DNA of 64,000 nucleotides from Candidatus Hydrogenedentota bacterium (lineage in GTDB: Bacteria; Hydrogenedentota; Hydrogenedentia; Hydrogenedentales; CAITNO01). Shown piece by piece: positions 9,453 through 19,067 of this stretch; the first letter of the stretch is position 1; the number at the start of each line of letters is the position of its first letter. Below the pieces are notes generated by a model. It was not told where the DNA came from. It did not search any database and saw only the letters and a list, made by a program, of their open reading frames with translations. The translations under genes were made by a program, and so were the position numbers. Location of the stretch: contig JAGPFE010000005.1 in the NCBI GenBank assembly GCA_018056705.1, forward strand, positions 21,523 to 85,522, written 5' to 3'.

Positions 9453-11381
9453 ATGGAACGTTTGCGCTCGGATCTGGTACGCGTAACAGGCAGGTTTCGA
9501 CACCCGGCAACGCCCGGGTGGTTCCGCCGCTTCCTCGCGATGACGCTGGCGGTGACGCTGGTGCTTTGGGGCTGTTCACCCGCCCGGTACCGGCGTTCGG
9601 CTGATCGTGAAACGTACGGTATTCTCGAGCAAAAGTCCGCGCTGGTGCCCGGGGCGGAACCCGGCCTTTCCATTGATCCTCCGGATATTACCGGGTTCCT
9701 GGAACACTGTCCGAAAATGGCGGAACAGGACGAGAGCCTTGGCGACGGCATGCCGGATGAGCGGGGATGCGCGATCCTGTCGCTGGAAAACGCGGTCATC
9801 CTGGCCACGCGAGGTAATCGATCCTACCAGTCGGCGCGGGAATCGGTATTTCTCAAGGCGTTGAACCTGACCCTGGATCGCCACCGGTATACGCCGATCT
9901 TCTCCGGGTCCGCCACGGGGAACTACAACCGGAGCACCCGGGATGTCCAGGTTCCGACGGATTATTCCCGGGTGCTGCAGGCCTGGCGATCCGCGGTGCC
10001 GCAACTGGAACGGCTGACGGGTACGCCCGCGTCCCTGTTGCGGGCGTACGCCGACGTGGTCGAATCGGCCGGCGATATTGCCGGGGTGACTGAACCGCGC
10101 GAGGTGATCGTCGATGAACGACGGGTTACGGGGGAGACCTCGGCGGGCGTGTCACTGTTGACTCGGGGCGGCGGTCGAATTGCCGCCACCCTGACCAGTA
10201 ACTTTCTGCGGTTTCTCACGGGCGATCCCCGGGACGCGGCTTCAAGCAGCCTGTCCTTTTCCTTTGTTCAACCGCTGCTTGAAGGATCCGGCGAGGCGGC
10301 CCGCGAACAACTGACCCAGTCCGAGCGCAACGTCCTGTATGCCCTGCGGGACTATACCCAGTTCCGAAAGGAATTCGCCGTCGAAATCTGTTCGGATTAT
10401 TACAGCGTGCTCCGGCAGCGGGACATCGTGCGGAATACCTGGCGGGGGCTCCAGAACTTCAGGCGGAGCGTGGAGCGGGAACAGGCCTTTGCGACGGAGG
10501 GACTGCGCACCCAGGCGGAACTGGGACGTATCCGCCAGGCGCAACTGGACAACGAGTCCCGGTACACCAACGCGGTCAGGCAGTACCTGGAGGACCTGGA
10601 CGCGTTCAAAATCAAGTTGGGGTTGTCGACCGACGCCCGTGTGGTCCTGGATGACGAGGAACTGCGCCAGTTGCGGGATGCCGGGCTGTCGCATCCATCC
10701 ATCCGGCCTGAAGACGCGGCGGAAGTGGCCCTGGCGGCCCGCCTCGACCTGCTCAATAAGTTGGATGCCATGGAGGACGCGGCACGACGGGTCCGCATCG
10801 CGGAGAACGCCCTGCTTCCCCGGGTGGACCTGGCCGCGGAAGCGCGCGTGAAGAGCACCCCCGACAGCAACGCGTTCACGAAGTTCGATTTCCAGCGGAT
10901 GACATGGGGCGCGGGACTGGACGTGGATCCCCTGTTCGATCGCAAGGCGGCCCGCAACGCCTATCGCTCCGCCCTCATCCAGTACGAGGCGGTGAAGCGG
11001 GAGGCGGACCTTGCCCGGGACCGCGTGAAACTCGAGGTACGCGAGGCCTGGCGGACCCTGGAACAGGCGCGCATGAATTACGAAACGGCCCTGCAGAGCG
11101 TGCGACTGGCGGAGCGGCGGGTGGAAGAGCAGAACCTGCTGGCCGAACTGGGACAGGCTACCGCCCAGGACCAGGTGGATGCCCAGAATGACCTGATCCA
11201 GTCGCAGAACGCCCTGACCACGGCCCTGATCAGCCATACCGTGGCCCGGCTGTCGTTCTGGAAAAGCATGGGCCTGCTGTATATCAAAAAGGATGGGCTA
11301 TGGGAAGAAACGGAAAAGATGCTGCCGGAACCGGCGACATCCGCGACAACCCCTGTGGAAGGTTCCGGAAATGAGTCGTAA
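9453..11381 (+). CDS. TolC-family outer-membrane efflux lipoprotein
   Basis: This 642-residue protein belongs to the outer membrane efflux protein (OEP) family. After a basic N-terminus a hydrophobic segment ends in LVLWGCS, a lipobox at about residue 41, so it is likely lipid-anchored. Long heptad-rich helices (about 270-400 and 470-620) form the paired OEP repeats that build the periplasmic tunnel. The first about 200 mature residues, including QVPTDYSRVLQAWRS, are not typical of short TolC proteins and may be an extra domain. It overlaps the periplasmic adaptor gene by 11 bases and heads a tripartite export operon. The start is uncertain: ATG 9453 has a poor ribosome site, and ATG 9540 would give a shorter signal. 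Confidence 0.87.
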   Translation: MERLRSDLVRVTGRFRHPATPGWFRRFLAMTLAVTLVLWGCSPARYRRSADRETYGILEQKSALVPGAEPGLSIDPPDITGFLEHCPKMAEQDESLGDGMPDERGCAILSLENAVILATRGNRSYQSARESVFLKALNLTLDRHRYTPIFSGSATGNYNRSTRDVQVPTDYSRVLQAWRSAVPQLERLTGTPASLLRAYADVVESAGDIAGVTEPREVIVDERRVTGETSAGVSLLTRGGGRIAATLTSNFLRFLTGDPRDAASSSLSFSFVQPLLEGSGEAAREQLTQSERNVLYALRDYTQFRKEFAVEICSDYYSVLRQRDIVRNTWRGLQNFRRSVEREQAFATEGLRTQAELGRIRQAQLDNESRYTNAVRQYLEDLDAFKIKLGLSTDARVVLDDEELRQLRDAGLSHPSIRPEDAAEVALAARLDLLNKLDAMEDAARRVRIAENALLPRVDLAAEARVKSTPDSNAFTKFDFQRMTWGAGLDVDPLFDRKAARNAYRSALIQYEAVKREADLARDRVKLEVREAWRTLEQARMNYETALQSVRLAERRVEEQNLLAELGQATAQDQVDAQNDLIQSQNALTTALISHTVARLSFWKSMGLLYIKKDGLWEETEKMLPEPATSATTPVEGSGNES

Positions 11382-13305
11382 CGATCGGGCTGGCCGCGTT
11401 CGATGGGGTCTGCTGATCCTGCTGCTGGTGGTAACCCTGGCGGGATACGCAGGCTGGAGATGGTGGCGTGGACGCGGCGCGGCCACCACCACCAACCTGA
11501 CCGCCACCGTGATCCGGGGACCGCTGGAAATCACGGTCGTGGAAGGTGGGACCGTCGAAGCCAAGGAATCCCAGCAGATCAAGAGCGAGGTGAAAGGCGA
11601 GACCAAGATTCTCTCGCTGGTCGAAGAGGGGTACCAGGTAACGGAAGAGGACGTGGCCAATGGCAAGCCGCTGATGACCCTGGATACCAAGAACCTGGAA
11701 GACCAGCGGGTAGCCCAGGAACTCGAGTTTCAGAATACCCTTTCCGCCCTTACCGAGGCGCAGGAGCGGTACGAGATCCAGCTGATCGATAACGAGAGCG
11801 CCATCAAGACGGCGGAACTGAACGTAAAGTTTGCCCGGATGGATCTCGCCAAGTACGTGGGCGAAGCGCTGGCAGCGGAAATCACGGAGGCCCTTGAACA
11901 ACGGGTGAACGAACGGGCGAAACGGGAAGAGGCGCGCCGGGCCCGTCGGCAGCAGCAGCCGGGCGCGGGGACATCGGCCTCTTCCACGGAAGCGACCAGC
12001 GCCAAAAACAACTCCAGCGAGAAGGATGCTGGAAACGGCCGCGAGGGTGAATCGGAACCCCGAGAAACATCCGGGACGAACGGTTCCGAGGTCTCCACGC
12101 CGGAAACGTCTTCCACCCCCGCGGTAGCCCCGGACGAAACGACAGGCGACGAGGCCGAAGAAACTTACACCGTGTCCCTGGACCTGACGCCTTACCTGGA
12201 TCCGTCCCGTTACGGCGACGGTGACGCGATGCAGAAAATGCGGCAACTGGAGAATGACGTGGCCCTCGCGCGGCAGGATCTGGGGCTTGCTGAAACCAAG
12301 CTTGAGGGTACCCGCCGCCTGTTCGCGAAGGATTTCGTGACCAAGAATCAGCTGGACAACGATGAACTGGCTTACAACCGGAAACAGGTGACATACCAGG
12401 CGGCCGAAACCAGCAAGGCCCTGTTTCTGAAATACGAATTGCCCAAGCAGGTGGAGAAACTCGTCAGCGATTACGAGCAGGCCATGCGAAACCTGGACCG
12501 GGCGCGTAAACGCGCGGTTTCCGAACTGGCCCAGGCCGAGTCCCGTCTCAACTCGGCGCGCATGCGCCACCTGCTACAGAAACAGAAACTGGACAACACC
12601 CTGGACCAACTGGCCAAGTGCGTGATCCGCGCGACCCGGCCCGGCATGGTGCTGTACGGGACGGGAGAACGCACCATGGGAGGCGATGTGATCGAAGAGG
12701 GCGCGACGGTACGCGAGCGGCAGGTGCTGATCACCATTCCCGACACGTCGGTCATGACGGTCAAGGTGCGGATTCACGAGGCTTTCGTCGAGCAGATTCA
12801 GCCCGGGCAGGAAGCCCGGATAAAGGTAGATGCCCGCCCCACGGAAGTGTTAAAAGGCCGGGTCAGCCGGATTTCCGTGCTGCCCGATCCCCAGAATCGG
12901 TGGATGAACCCGGAACTCAAGGTCTATACCACGGTGATCGATATCGAGGGCAGTTATTCCTGGCTGCGGCCCGGCATGACGGCCAGTGCGGAGATCATCA
13001 CCCGCCGGCTCGAGGACGTTACGCAGGTGCCGCTCCAGGCGGTGTACCTGGAAGACGGCCAGACCGTGTGTTACGTGAAGCAGTTGACAGGCTACGCGAA
13101 ACGTCCCGTGAAAACCGGCGCGTTCAGTTCCGCCCTCGTGGAGATCCTGGAAGGGCTGCAGCCCGGCGAACAGGTGCTGCTGGAAGCCCCGGGTTCCCAG
13201 GAAGACACCGGAAACGGACAAACCAAGCCGGGAAACGATGCCCCCGGGAAACGGAAAAAGGGCGAGGAAGCCGGCATGGTAGCCGGAAAGGTCAACGGTT
13301 CGTGA
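11371..13305 (+). CDS. HlyD/MacA-type periplasmic adaptor (membrane fusion protein)
   Basis: The 644-residue adaptor is anchored by one N-terminal transmembrane helix (about 11-29). A first half-lipoyl and coiled-coil segment (about 40-190) is followed by a low-complexity Ser/Thr/Glu/Pro-rich stretch (about 205-270). A second coiled coil (about 285-420), the returning lipoyl strand and a beta-barrel (about 450-560) come next, the last ending with LRPGMTASAEII. It should bridge the inner-membrane MacB-like pump and the TolC-like channel. The ATG at 11371 has GGAAGG eight bases upstream and lies inside the end of the TolC gene. The stop overlaps the ATPase GTG start by four bases. The disordered insert between the two coiled-coil arms makes it much longer than MacA (about 370 residues). 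Confidence 0.9.
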   Translation: MSRNDRAGRVRWGLLILLLVVTLAGYAGWRWWRGRGAATTTNLTATVIRGPLEITVVEGGTVEAKESQQIKSEVKGETKILSLVEEGYQVTEEDVANGKPLMTLDTKNLEDQRVAQELEFQNTLSALTEAQERYEIQLIDNESAIKTAELNVKFARMDLAKYVGEALAAEITEALEQRVNERAKREEARRARRQQQPGAGTSASSTEATSAKNNSSEKDAGNGREGESEPRETSGTNGSEVSTPETSSTPAVAPDETTGDEAEETYTVSLDLTPYLDPSRYGDGDAMQKMRQLENDVALARQDLGLAETKLEGTRRLFAKDFVTKNQLDNDELAYNRKQVTYQAAETSKALFLKYELPKQVEKLVSDYEQAMRNLDRARKRAVSELAQAESRLNSARMRHLLQKQKLDNTLDQLAKCVIRATRPGMVLYGTGERTMGGDVIEEGATVRERQVLITIPDTSVMTVKVRIHEAFVEQIQPGQEARIKVDARPTEVLKGRVSRISVLPDPQNRWMNPELKVYTTVIDIEGSYSWLRPGMTASAEIITRRLEDVTQVPLQAVYLEDGQTVCYVKQLTGYAKRPVKTGAFSSALVEILEGLQPGEQVLLEAPGSQEDTGNGQTKPGNDAPGKRKKGEEAGMVAGKVNGS

Positions 13306-14021
13306 AGGATGGTGACCCCATAGTCCTGCTTGAAGGCGTAACCAAGCGTTACCGCATGGGGTCGGTGACGGTGGACGCGCTTCGGGGCATCCACCTTGCC
13401 ATTTATCCGGGCGAATACGTGGCGATCATGGGACCCTCGGGATGCGGCAAGTCCACGCTGCTCAACCTGCTGGGGTGCCTTGACCGTCCCACGGAAGGAC
13501 GCTACCTTCTTGGTGGCGTGGACGTATCGAAACTGGACGATGACGCGCTGTCGGAAATCCGGGGGACCCGCCTGGGTTTCATTTTCCAGGCCTATAACCT
13601 GATTCAGCAACTGGACGTTCTTGAAAACATCGAGTTGCCGCTGTATTACCAGTTGCATCCCCGTCCTGATGGTCGGCAGCGCGCGCTGGCTCTCGCGGAG
13701 CGGGTGGGACTCCGGGAGCGATTGCATCACAAGCCCATGGAACTGTCCGGAGGACAGCAGCAACGGGTCGGTATCGCGCGGGCCCTTGTCAACGACCCGC
13801 TGGTCCTGCTCGCGGATGAACCCACCGGTAACCTGGACAGCCGGTCGGGCGCGGAGATCCTGGCGCTATTCGACGAGTTGCACCGGAACGGTAAGACCAT
13901 CATCATGGTTACCCACGATCCGGAAATCGGACGCCGCGCGGAACGGGTGGTGCGACTCAAGGATGGACAGGTCGAGGAAGACCGGGTGAATCGACCCCGA
14001 CAGGAAGGGGACGCGACATGA
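13302..14021 (+). CDS. ABC transporter ATP-binding protein (MacB/LolD type)
   Basis: This 239-residue ATPase has Walker A GPSGCGKST at about 44-52, the signature LSGGQQQR near 148, and Walker B VLLADEPTGNLDSRSG near 170, all typical of the MacB/LolD/FtsE subgroup. The GTG start overlaps the adaptor stop (GTGA) with GGAAAGG upstream. The frame is open much farther 5' but that part is the out-of-frame shadow of the adaptor gene. It pairs with the FtsX-type permease that follows with an ATGA overlap. The separate ATPase and permease genes are a split version of MacB. Confidence 0.94.
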   Translation: MKDGDPIVLLEGVTKRYRMGSVTVDALRGIHLAIYPGEYVAIMGPSGCGKSTLLNLLGCLDRPTEGRYLLGGVDVSKLDDDALSEIRGTRLGFIFQAYNLIQQLDVLENIELPLYYQLHPRPDGRQRALALAERVGLRERLHHKPMELSGGQQQRVGIARALVNDPLVLLADEPTGNLDSRSGAEILALFDELHRNGKTIIMVTHDPEIGRRAERVVRLKDGQVEEDRVNRPRQEGDAT

Positions 14022-15304
14022 TTCACTGGTTGATGCTGATCTGGCGTACCGTCAAGGTTGGCTTCAAGAGCCTGTGGCTGCATCGCCTGCGCTCGTTACT
14101 GACCGCGCTGGGGATTATCTTTGGCGTGTGTTCCGTGATTGCCATGCTGGCGGTAGGCGAGGGGGCCAGTTTCGAGGCCCAGGAACAGATCCGCCAGTTG
14201 GGCAGCAACAACATCATCGTCCGCAGCGTGAAGCCCTCCGAAGAGCAGAAACTGAACGTGCAGCGGAGTTTCGTGAGCGATTACGGCCTGACCTACCTGG
14301 ATCTCGCGCGCCTGCGGGATACCATCCCCGGCATTACCGTCTACGCCCCCGGACGGATCATCCGGGACCGGGTTTTCAATGCCACCCTCAGCCTGGAATC
14401 GGAAATCCTGGGCGTGGTGCCGTGGTATCCCGAAATCCGCAACCTGAAGTTGGTGGAAGGCCGTTTCTTCACCCCCATGGAGGTGGAGAGAGAAGTTAAC
14501 GTGTGCGTGCTGAACCGTCCGCTGGCCCGCGTGCTGTTTCCATTGACGCCGCCGCTGGGACAACTGGTCCGGGTCGGCGGAGATTATTACCGCGTGATCG
14601 GCGTGGCGGACAGCGCGGGATCAGGGAAACCCGTTCTTTCGTCGGAAAGGGGGAACGCGTCAACGGCCGGGCAGATGTTTATTCCCCTGACCACCGCCAA
14701 GGATCGTTTCGGGGAGATCCTGATTCGGCGGAGTTCGGGTAGTTTTCAGGCGGAAAAGGTGCAGTTGCATGAAATCACCATCCACGTGGACGACCAGCAA
14801 CGCGTGGAAGCCGTGGCCCGACTGACGGGAGCCGTGCTGGAACGTAATCGGAAGAAGCGGGATTTCGAGATTATCGTGCCCCTCGAACTGTTGCGGCAGG
14901 CGGAACGGACCAAGCAGATTTTCAACACGGTCCTGGGAGCCATCGCGGCCATCTCGCTGCTCGTGGGTGGCATCGGCATCATGAACATTATGCTTGCCAG
15001 CGTGACGGAACGCACCCGGGAGATCGGCATCCGCCGGGCCCTGGGCGCGCGACGTCGGGATATCGTGCTCCAGTTCCTGGTGGAAACGGTCATCCTGTCC
15101 GGAACGGGCGGCCTGATCGGCGTGGGACTGGGAGTGCTGATTCCCAGGTTGATTACGCTGTTCAGCGGCATGATGACCATCGTCACGCCGTGGGGCCCCA
15201 TGATCGCTTTTTCGATATCGGCCCTGATCGGGGTGGTGTTTGGCCTCTATCCCGCGTTACGGGCCGCGTACATGGATCCCGTGGAAGCGTTACGCCACGA
15301 GTAA
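14018..15304 (+). CDS. MacB-like FtsX-family ABC permease
   Basis: This 428-residue permease has the MacB layout: one N-terminal transmembrane helix (about 22-48), a large periplasmic MacB_PCD domain (about 50-290) and three C-terminal helices (about 310-335, 355-385, 390-420). Diagnostic motifs are ALGIIFGVCSVIAMLAVGEG near the N-terminus and GGIGIMNIMLASVTERTREIGIRRALGA before the second helix. Unlike E. coli MacB the ATPase is a separate upstream gene. With the adaptor and TolC-like protein it forms a mechanotransmission-type exporter for a lipid, peptide or toxic small molecule; the substrate is unknown. Last gene of the operon. Confidence 0.92.
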   Translation: MIHWLMLIWRTVKVGFKSLWLHRLRSLLTALGIIFGVCSVIAMLAVGEGASFEAQEQIRQLGSNNIIVRSVKPSEEQKLNVQRSFVSDYGLTYLDLARLRDTIPGITVYAPGRIIRDRVFNATLSLESEILGVVPWYPEIRNLKLVEGRFFTPMEVEREVNVCVLNRPLARVLFPLTPPLGQLVRVGGDYYRVIGVADSAGSGKPVLSSERGNASTAGQMFIPLTTAKDRFGEILIRRSSGSFQAEKVQLHEITIHVDDQQRVEAVARLTGAVLERNRKKRDFEIIVPLELLRQAERTKQIFNTVLGAIAAISLLVGGIGIMNIMLASVTERTREIGIRRALGARRRDIVLQFLVETVILSGTGGLIGVGLGVLIPRLITLFSGMMTIVTPWGPMIAFSISALIGVVFGLYPALRAAYMDPVEALRHE

Positions 15305-15451
15305 TTCCGCGGGTGATCATCCAGCCCTCACGCGGTTTCATGAAGATTTATTACTCCTTTCATTCATTCTTCACAGTCAGGGCATAACCTGACGCTGGCG
15401 GATGTACCGTCGGACTCAGTAAACCCCGGTTCAACAGAAAGGAGTAGCGTC

Positions 15452-16480
15452 ATGCAAGTCAGCATCCAACGGAAAAAGGGATTCACCCTGATCGAACTGC
15501 TGGTGGTCATCGCGATCATCGGTATCCTGGCGGCGATCCTGCTGCCCGCGCTTGCCCGGGCCCGGGAAGCGGCACGCCGGGCATCCTGCCAGAACAACCT
15601 CAAGCAGATGGGCGTCATTCTCAAAATGTACGCCAACGAGGCGAAGGGCGCCTTCCCTCCCATGCAGGGCATTTCCCTGTATTACACGGATGGGTCGGGG
15701 GGATTGCCCGCCACCTGTACCGGCCAGGATGAACCGGAACTCGCTCCGCTGACCTCCGCGCTGTTTCCCGAATACCTGAGTGACTGGAACGTCCTGGTCT
15801 GTCCATCTGCCCCGGATAGCGGCCCCGCGGAAGAGGCCCTCGCTATTATTGCCGACCAGCCCGGCCAGGTGTGCACCAGTCCTTACAAGGGTATCGCGGA
15901 CAACCCGAGTGATCATTACCAGTATTTCGGCTGGGTGGTAGACCAGGTGGATGGGAATGACCCGACCATGGATCTCTCGCTTGTGGCGGGCCTGCTCAGC
16001 GTCAGTCTGCCGGCGGGGGTTCAGGGTAGCGCGCAGGTACTGGCGGTAGCCCTGCCCCTGTTCCAGGGCGGCGCTTTCGGCACCAGTCCCACGCCGAACG
16101 GCGCGCAAATCCGGGCCCTGCTGGACAAGGATATTGACGTCACCAGTTCACCGTTGTCTAACCTCATTCCCGGCATCCAGACCCTTGGGAATGCCGGTGG
16201 CACGACAATCTACCGCCTTCGAGAGGGCATCGAACGGTTCCTGATCACGGATATCAACAACGCGGCGGCTTCGAACATGGCCCAGTCTACCGTGCCCATT
16301 TACTGGGATAGCGTGAGCGCGACCCCGGGCGCGGCGGCGGCGTTTAATCATGTGCCGGGCGGGGCGAACGTGCTTTACCTGGACGGCCACGTGGAATTTC
16401 AGCGGTACAGTGAACGGGGTAAGTTCCCGGCGAATGGCCCTTGGGCTAATACCTATGGCCTGATCGCGGCCTCCTTCTGA
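15452..16480 (+). CDS. Type II-like pseudopilin with prepilin cleavage motif
   Basis: The 342-residue protein starts with the class III prepilin leader: basic residues, Gly10, then [19 protein letters not shown] with Glu at +5 of the mature protein. Prepilin peptidase should cut after Gly10 and methylate Phe11. The long C-terminal domain ends with [19 protein letters not shown], a variant of the H-X9-DG pattern seen in the very large DUF1559-like pseudopilin families of Planctomycetes-type bacteria; here the spacing is ten residues. AAGGAG sits before the ATG. It stands alone, away from the pilus ATPase genes at 24-27 kb. It may be a minor pseudopilin or an adhesive surface protein. Confidence 0.85.
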   Translation: MQVSIQRKKGFTLIELLVVIAIIGILAAILLPALARAREAARRASCQNNLKQMGVILKMYANEAKGAFPPMQGISLYYTDGSGGLPATCTGQDEPELAPLTSALFPEYLSDWNVLVCPSAPDSGPAEEALAIIADQPGQVCTSPYKGIADNPSDHYQYFGWVVDQVDGNDPTMDLSLVAGLLSVSLPAGVQGSAQVLAVALPLFQGGAFGTSPTPNGAQIRALLDKDIDVTSSPLSNLIPGIQTLGNAGGTTIYRLREGIERFLITDINNAAASNMAQSTVPIYWDSVSATPGAAAAFNHVPGGANVLYLDGHVEFQRYSERGKFPANGPWANTYGLIAASF

Positions 16481-16520
16481 TTTACCTGTCCTATAGAGGG
16501 AACAGAACAGGCAGGCACGT

Positions 16521-16550
16521 GGGCGGACGGTTGAAACTGTCCGCCCTGTT
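16521..16550 (+). terminator. Probable intrinsic terminator after the pseudopilin gene
   Basis: GGGCGGACGGTT and AACTGTCCGCCC pair across a very short loop, 40 bases after the stop codon of the pseudopilin, and are followed by TGTTTC. The stem is strong but the U tract is interrupted, so efficiency is uncertain. Confidence 0.55.
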
Positions 16551-16828
16551 TCTGTCTATGGTGTCGGGGCGACGTAAGAGGTGGTTCGTTAAGGTGCCTT
16601 GCTTCCGGAAAATCTGTTTAACCCCTCCCGGAACGGACACGCCCGGCCTGGCTGCGTCAGGTGCTCCTGTTTCGCGGAGGCGGTCACGGCGAAGCCTGGA
16701 TAAAAAGGCGGTATTTATTTCCAGAAGAACTAATTCACCGCGTTTACTTCGCACGCGTGCCAGGATTGTGGGCGACCTTTGCACGGGCCAACGCGCGACG
16801 GGCACGGATGTGGGTCAGGCAAGGGAAA
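16551..16828. other. Intergenic remainder between convergent genes, no gene seen
   Basis: The gap between the pseudopilin (stop 16480) and the convergent TPR gene (stop 16829) is 348 bases. Apart from the hairpin at 16521 I see no conserved motif. An open frame of about 107 codons crosses it but has an arginine/serine-rich composition typical of shadow translation and no ribosome site. Confidence 0.4.
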
Positions 16829-18232
16829 TCAGGAGGTTTTGACCGGCAAGGTCCCCGGCATACCCGGGCAATGCCCCTCGTCTTTTTTCCGTTCGATGGC
16901 CTTGCGTTCCGACAGGGACAGCGGAATGCCGCCTTCCTGCTTGATCTGGATGATCAGGTCGGAAAAGTTTTCCCACTGGTCCGGCGCGTCCCAGCGCGCC
17001 TTGTCCAGCAGGGCCACGGCTTCCAGCCAGCGTTTTTCTTCCCTGAGTTTCAGGGCTTCCAGCCGCATCCGGCGGACGTCTCCGTCTTCGCCCATGGCTT
17101 TCCAGTGCTCCAGGGCCTGCTGGTACAGCCGGTCAGCCTCGGCTTTCAGGGCGGGGTATTCTGCCGTGTCCCTGGCGGCTTCGGCCCGCTTCAGCGCGGC
17201 TTCCCACTGTTTCTCAAGCAGTTTTCCCTGGTTACTTCGGATGAACCGGGGAGCCACTTCCTTGGTCAGTTCACTTTCGGGAAAGCGAGCCTGGTAGTCT
17301 TCCCATCCACGGATCGCCTCTTCGTACTGGCCGTTCAGTTCCATGCAGATGTACAGTTGCCGGGGAACCCACCGGTCATGGGGCAGGCGCACTGCCTCGG
17401 CCAGATACTTCACGGCGTTGGCGTAATCGTTCATTTTCTGCTTGTAGATGGCGAACCCCAGGTCGAAGTAGAGCTTGTAGTTCCTGGGATTCTTGCGGAT
17501 GCCATCCTTGAGAAAGTCGATGGCAAAGTAGTAATACCGCTCCTTTTCGCCCACGCAGGCCTGGTACCGCTCATCCCACTCCCGCAGGGCCCATGGGGTG
17601 TCGGCCATTTTGGCCGTGGCGTTGTAGGCCATGTGCCATGCCCCGATCTGGTAAGCCTCGATGAAGTTCGGATCCAGCAGCACGCAGGTTTTCATGAGGG
17701 CGACCATCCGGTACAGGTCGCCGCGGTGCCAGTAACGATCCACCTGGATCCACAGCCAGTTCGCGGCTACCTTGCGGAATCCGAAGAACAGGCTGAATAA
17801 TCCCACGTCCCCTTCCTGGGCCTCCTGGTAACCGACGCTCCGGGCAAACTGGAGTTTACCTTCCCGCGCGGCCCTGAGAAAGGTTTCCCGGGCCGGTCGC
17901 AGGGCGTCGCCCCGGGCGAGGGCCCAGATCGCCCGGTCGTTTTTCAGGTCCCGGGCCAGCGTGGTGATAGGGCCCGTGGTGACGGCATCCGCGAGTTCCG
18001 CCCCTTCAGGGGTTGTGGCGGCCAGCTGGTTGCAGGTTTCCAGCAACTGGCGGTCAAGGTATTCCGAACTGGTATCCTGAAACAGCCGCTCGTCCACCGC
18101 GGCCGCAAGCATCCACCGGTAAAAGGCTTCCGCCTCGCGCAGGCGGGTTACCCGGCGTCCCTGCCACGCGCCAAGTGCCGCCACGATTACGAAGGCGACC
18201 GCCAGGATCAACCTGCTGTAATGGCGGTTCAT
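16829..18232 (-). CDS. Membrane-anchored TPR protein linked to an ABC exporter
   Basis: This 467-residue protein has an uncleaved-looking N-terminal hydrophobic segment (about 8-24) followed by a helical region. TPR-like helical pairs dominate from about residue 180 to 450, for example NPRNYKLYFDLGFAIYKQK and LREEKRWLEAVALLDKAR. It is expected to sit on the periplasmic face of the inner membrane as a scaffold. The ATG follows the ABC-2 permease stop by only four bases, with GGAA upstream, so the three genes (ATPase, permease, TPR) form one operon and probably one complex. I do not recognise a named family. Confidence 0.75.
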   Translation of the reverse strand: MNRHYSRLILAVAFVIVAALGAWQGRRVTRLREAEAFYRWMLAAAVDERLFQDTSSEYLDRQLLETCNQLAATTPEGAELADAVTTGPITTLARDLKNDRAIWALARGDALRPARETFLRAAREGKLQFARSVGYQEAQEGDVGLFSLFFGFRKVAANWLWIQVDRYWHRGDLYRMVALMKTCVLLDPNFIEAYQIGAWHMAYNATAKMADTPWALREWDERYQACVGEKERYYYFAIDFLKDGIRKNPRNYKLYFDLGFAIYKQKMNDYANAVKYLAEAVRLPHDRWVPRQLYICMELNGQYEEAIRGWEDYQARFPESELTKEVAPRFIRSNQGKLLEKQWEAALKRAEAARDTAEYPALKAEADRLYQQALEHWKAMGEDGDVRRMRLEALKLREEKRWLEAVALLDKARWDAPDQWENFSDLIIQIKQEGGIPLSLSERKAIERKKDEGHCPGMPGTLPVKTS

Positions 18233-18236
18233 GCGT

Positions 18237-19067
18237 TCACAGTTCCTTCCGCCAGAAGATCAGCCACGCCAGCAGAAACCCGCCAATCGCCCAGATGAGC
18301 CCGTAGGCGACCAGGTTGGGAATCATCACGTCCGTGGGCGGGTCATTCGGCATGCCGTTCACGATCTGGTTCCGCAGGCTGAAATTCTGCAGGTTGGGTA
18401 GCACGTCGTACAGGATTCCCGCGATCTGGCCCAGCAGGTCGTCGAGCCATTTGCCGGTCTGGCCCGCCCGGTTCTGCACGTCCTTGAGGTACTCGGTCAG
18501 GTTGCCCGTGATGTAGACGAACAGGCCGCCGATGGTGGGCAGCACGGGCGAGGTGGCCGCCGTGGAGATGGCGAAGGTAAAGGCCGAGAGAATCAGGAAC
18601 TCGAAATAGGTCAGCAGCAGGGCCCACAGCAGCAGCGTGGGCATGACGCCCTGCCGGATGTACAGGGCGGCGAAAAACAGGATCCCCATCAGGGCGAGGT
18701 TGACGATGATAATCAGTTGCGCCCCGAGAAATTTGCCCAGCAGGTACTGCCAGCGGCGAATGGGCTTGGAAAGGATGGAATAGATGACCTTGTTTTCCAC
18801 CTCGTTCGGTACCACCGAGGCCGAGGTGAACACGGTGATGAGCGCGCCGAAGATCGAAATCGTCGCCACGCAGATATCCTTGATCAGTTTGAGTTCGATG
18901 TCGGTGCGCGAGGTGGGGTCCAGGAAGGCCGAGATGAAACTCGACCCGAAAATGACCAGCAGGCTGAGAATGAGGAAACCGATCAGCGTCCGTTTCCGGA
19001 TGCCTTCCCGGTAGGTGTATACCGCGATGGCCCAGGGCCCGCGGAAAACTCCGGCTAGTTGTTTCAT
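18237..19067 (-). CDS. ABC-2 type transporter permease
   Basis: The 276-residue membrane protein begins with AVYTYREGIRKRTLIGFLILSLLVIF, the usual first helix of ABC-2 permeases of the NatB/NosY type, and has five to six further hydrophobic segments. The ATG overlaps the ATPase stop by four bases (ATGA), fixing the start at 19067 although the frame stays open to 19202. It should form an export channel with the ATPase encoded just upstream. Substrate unknown; a lipid-linked or peptide cargo is possible given the TPR partner. Confidence 0.88.
   Translation of the reverse strand: MKQLAGVFRGPWAIAVYTYREGIRKRTLIGFLILSLLVIFGSSFISAFLDPTSRTDIELKLIKDICVATISIFGALITVFTSASVVPNEVENKVIYSILSKPIRRWQYLLGKFLGAQLIIIVNLALMGILFFAALYIRQGVMPTLLLWALLLTYFEFLILSAFTFAISTAATSPVLPTIGGLFVYITGNLTEYLKDVQNRAGQTGKWLDDLLGQIAGILYDVLPNLQNFSLRNQIVNGMPNDPPTDVMIPNLVAYGLIWAIGGFLLAWLIFWRKEL

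Noticed and set aside
9453..15304. Classical type I secretion (RTX toxin) system
   Set aside because: The ATPase is a short MacB/LolD type with an FtsX permease rather than an HlyB-type fused exporter, and no RTX protein is encoded nearby.
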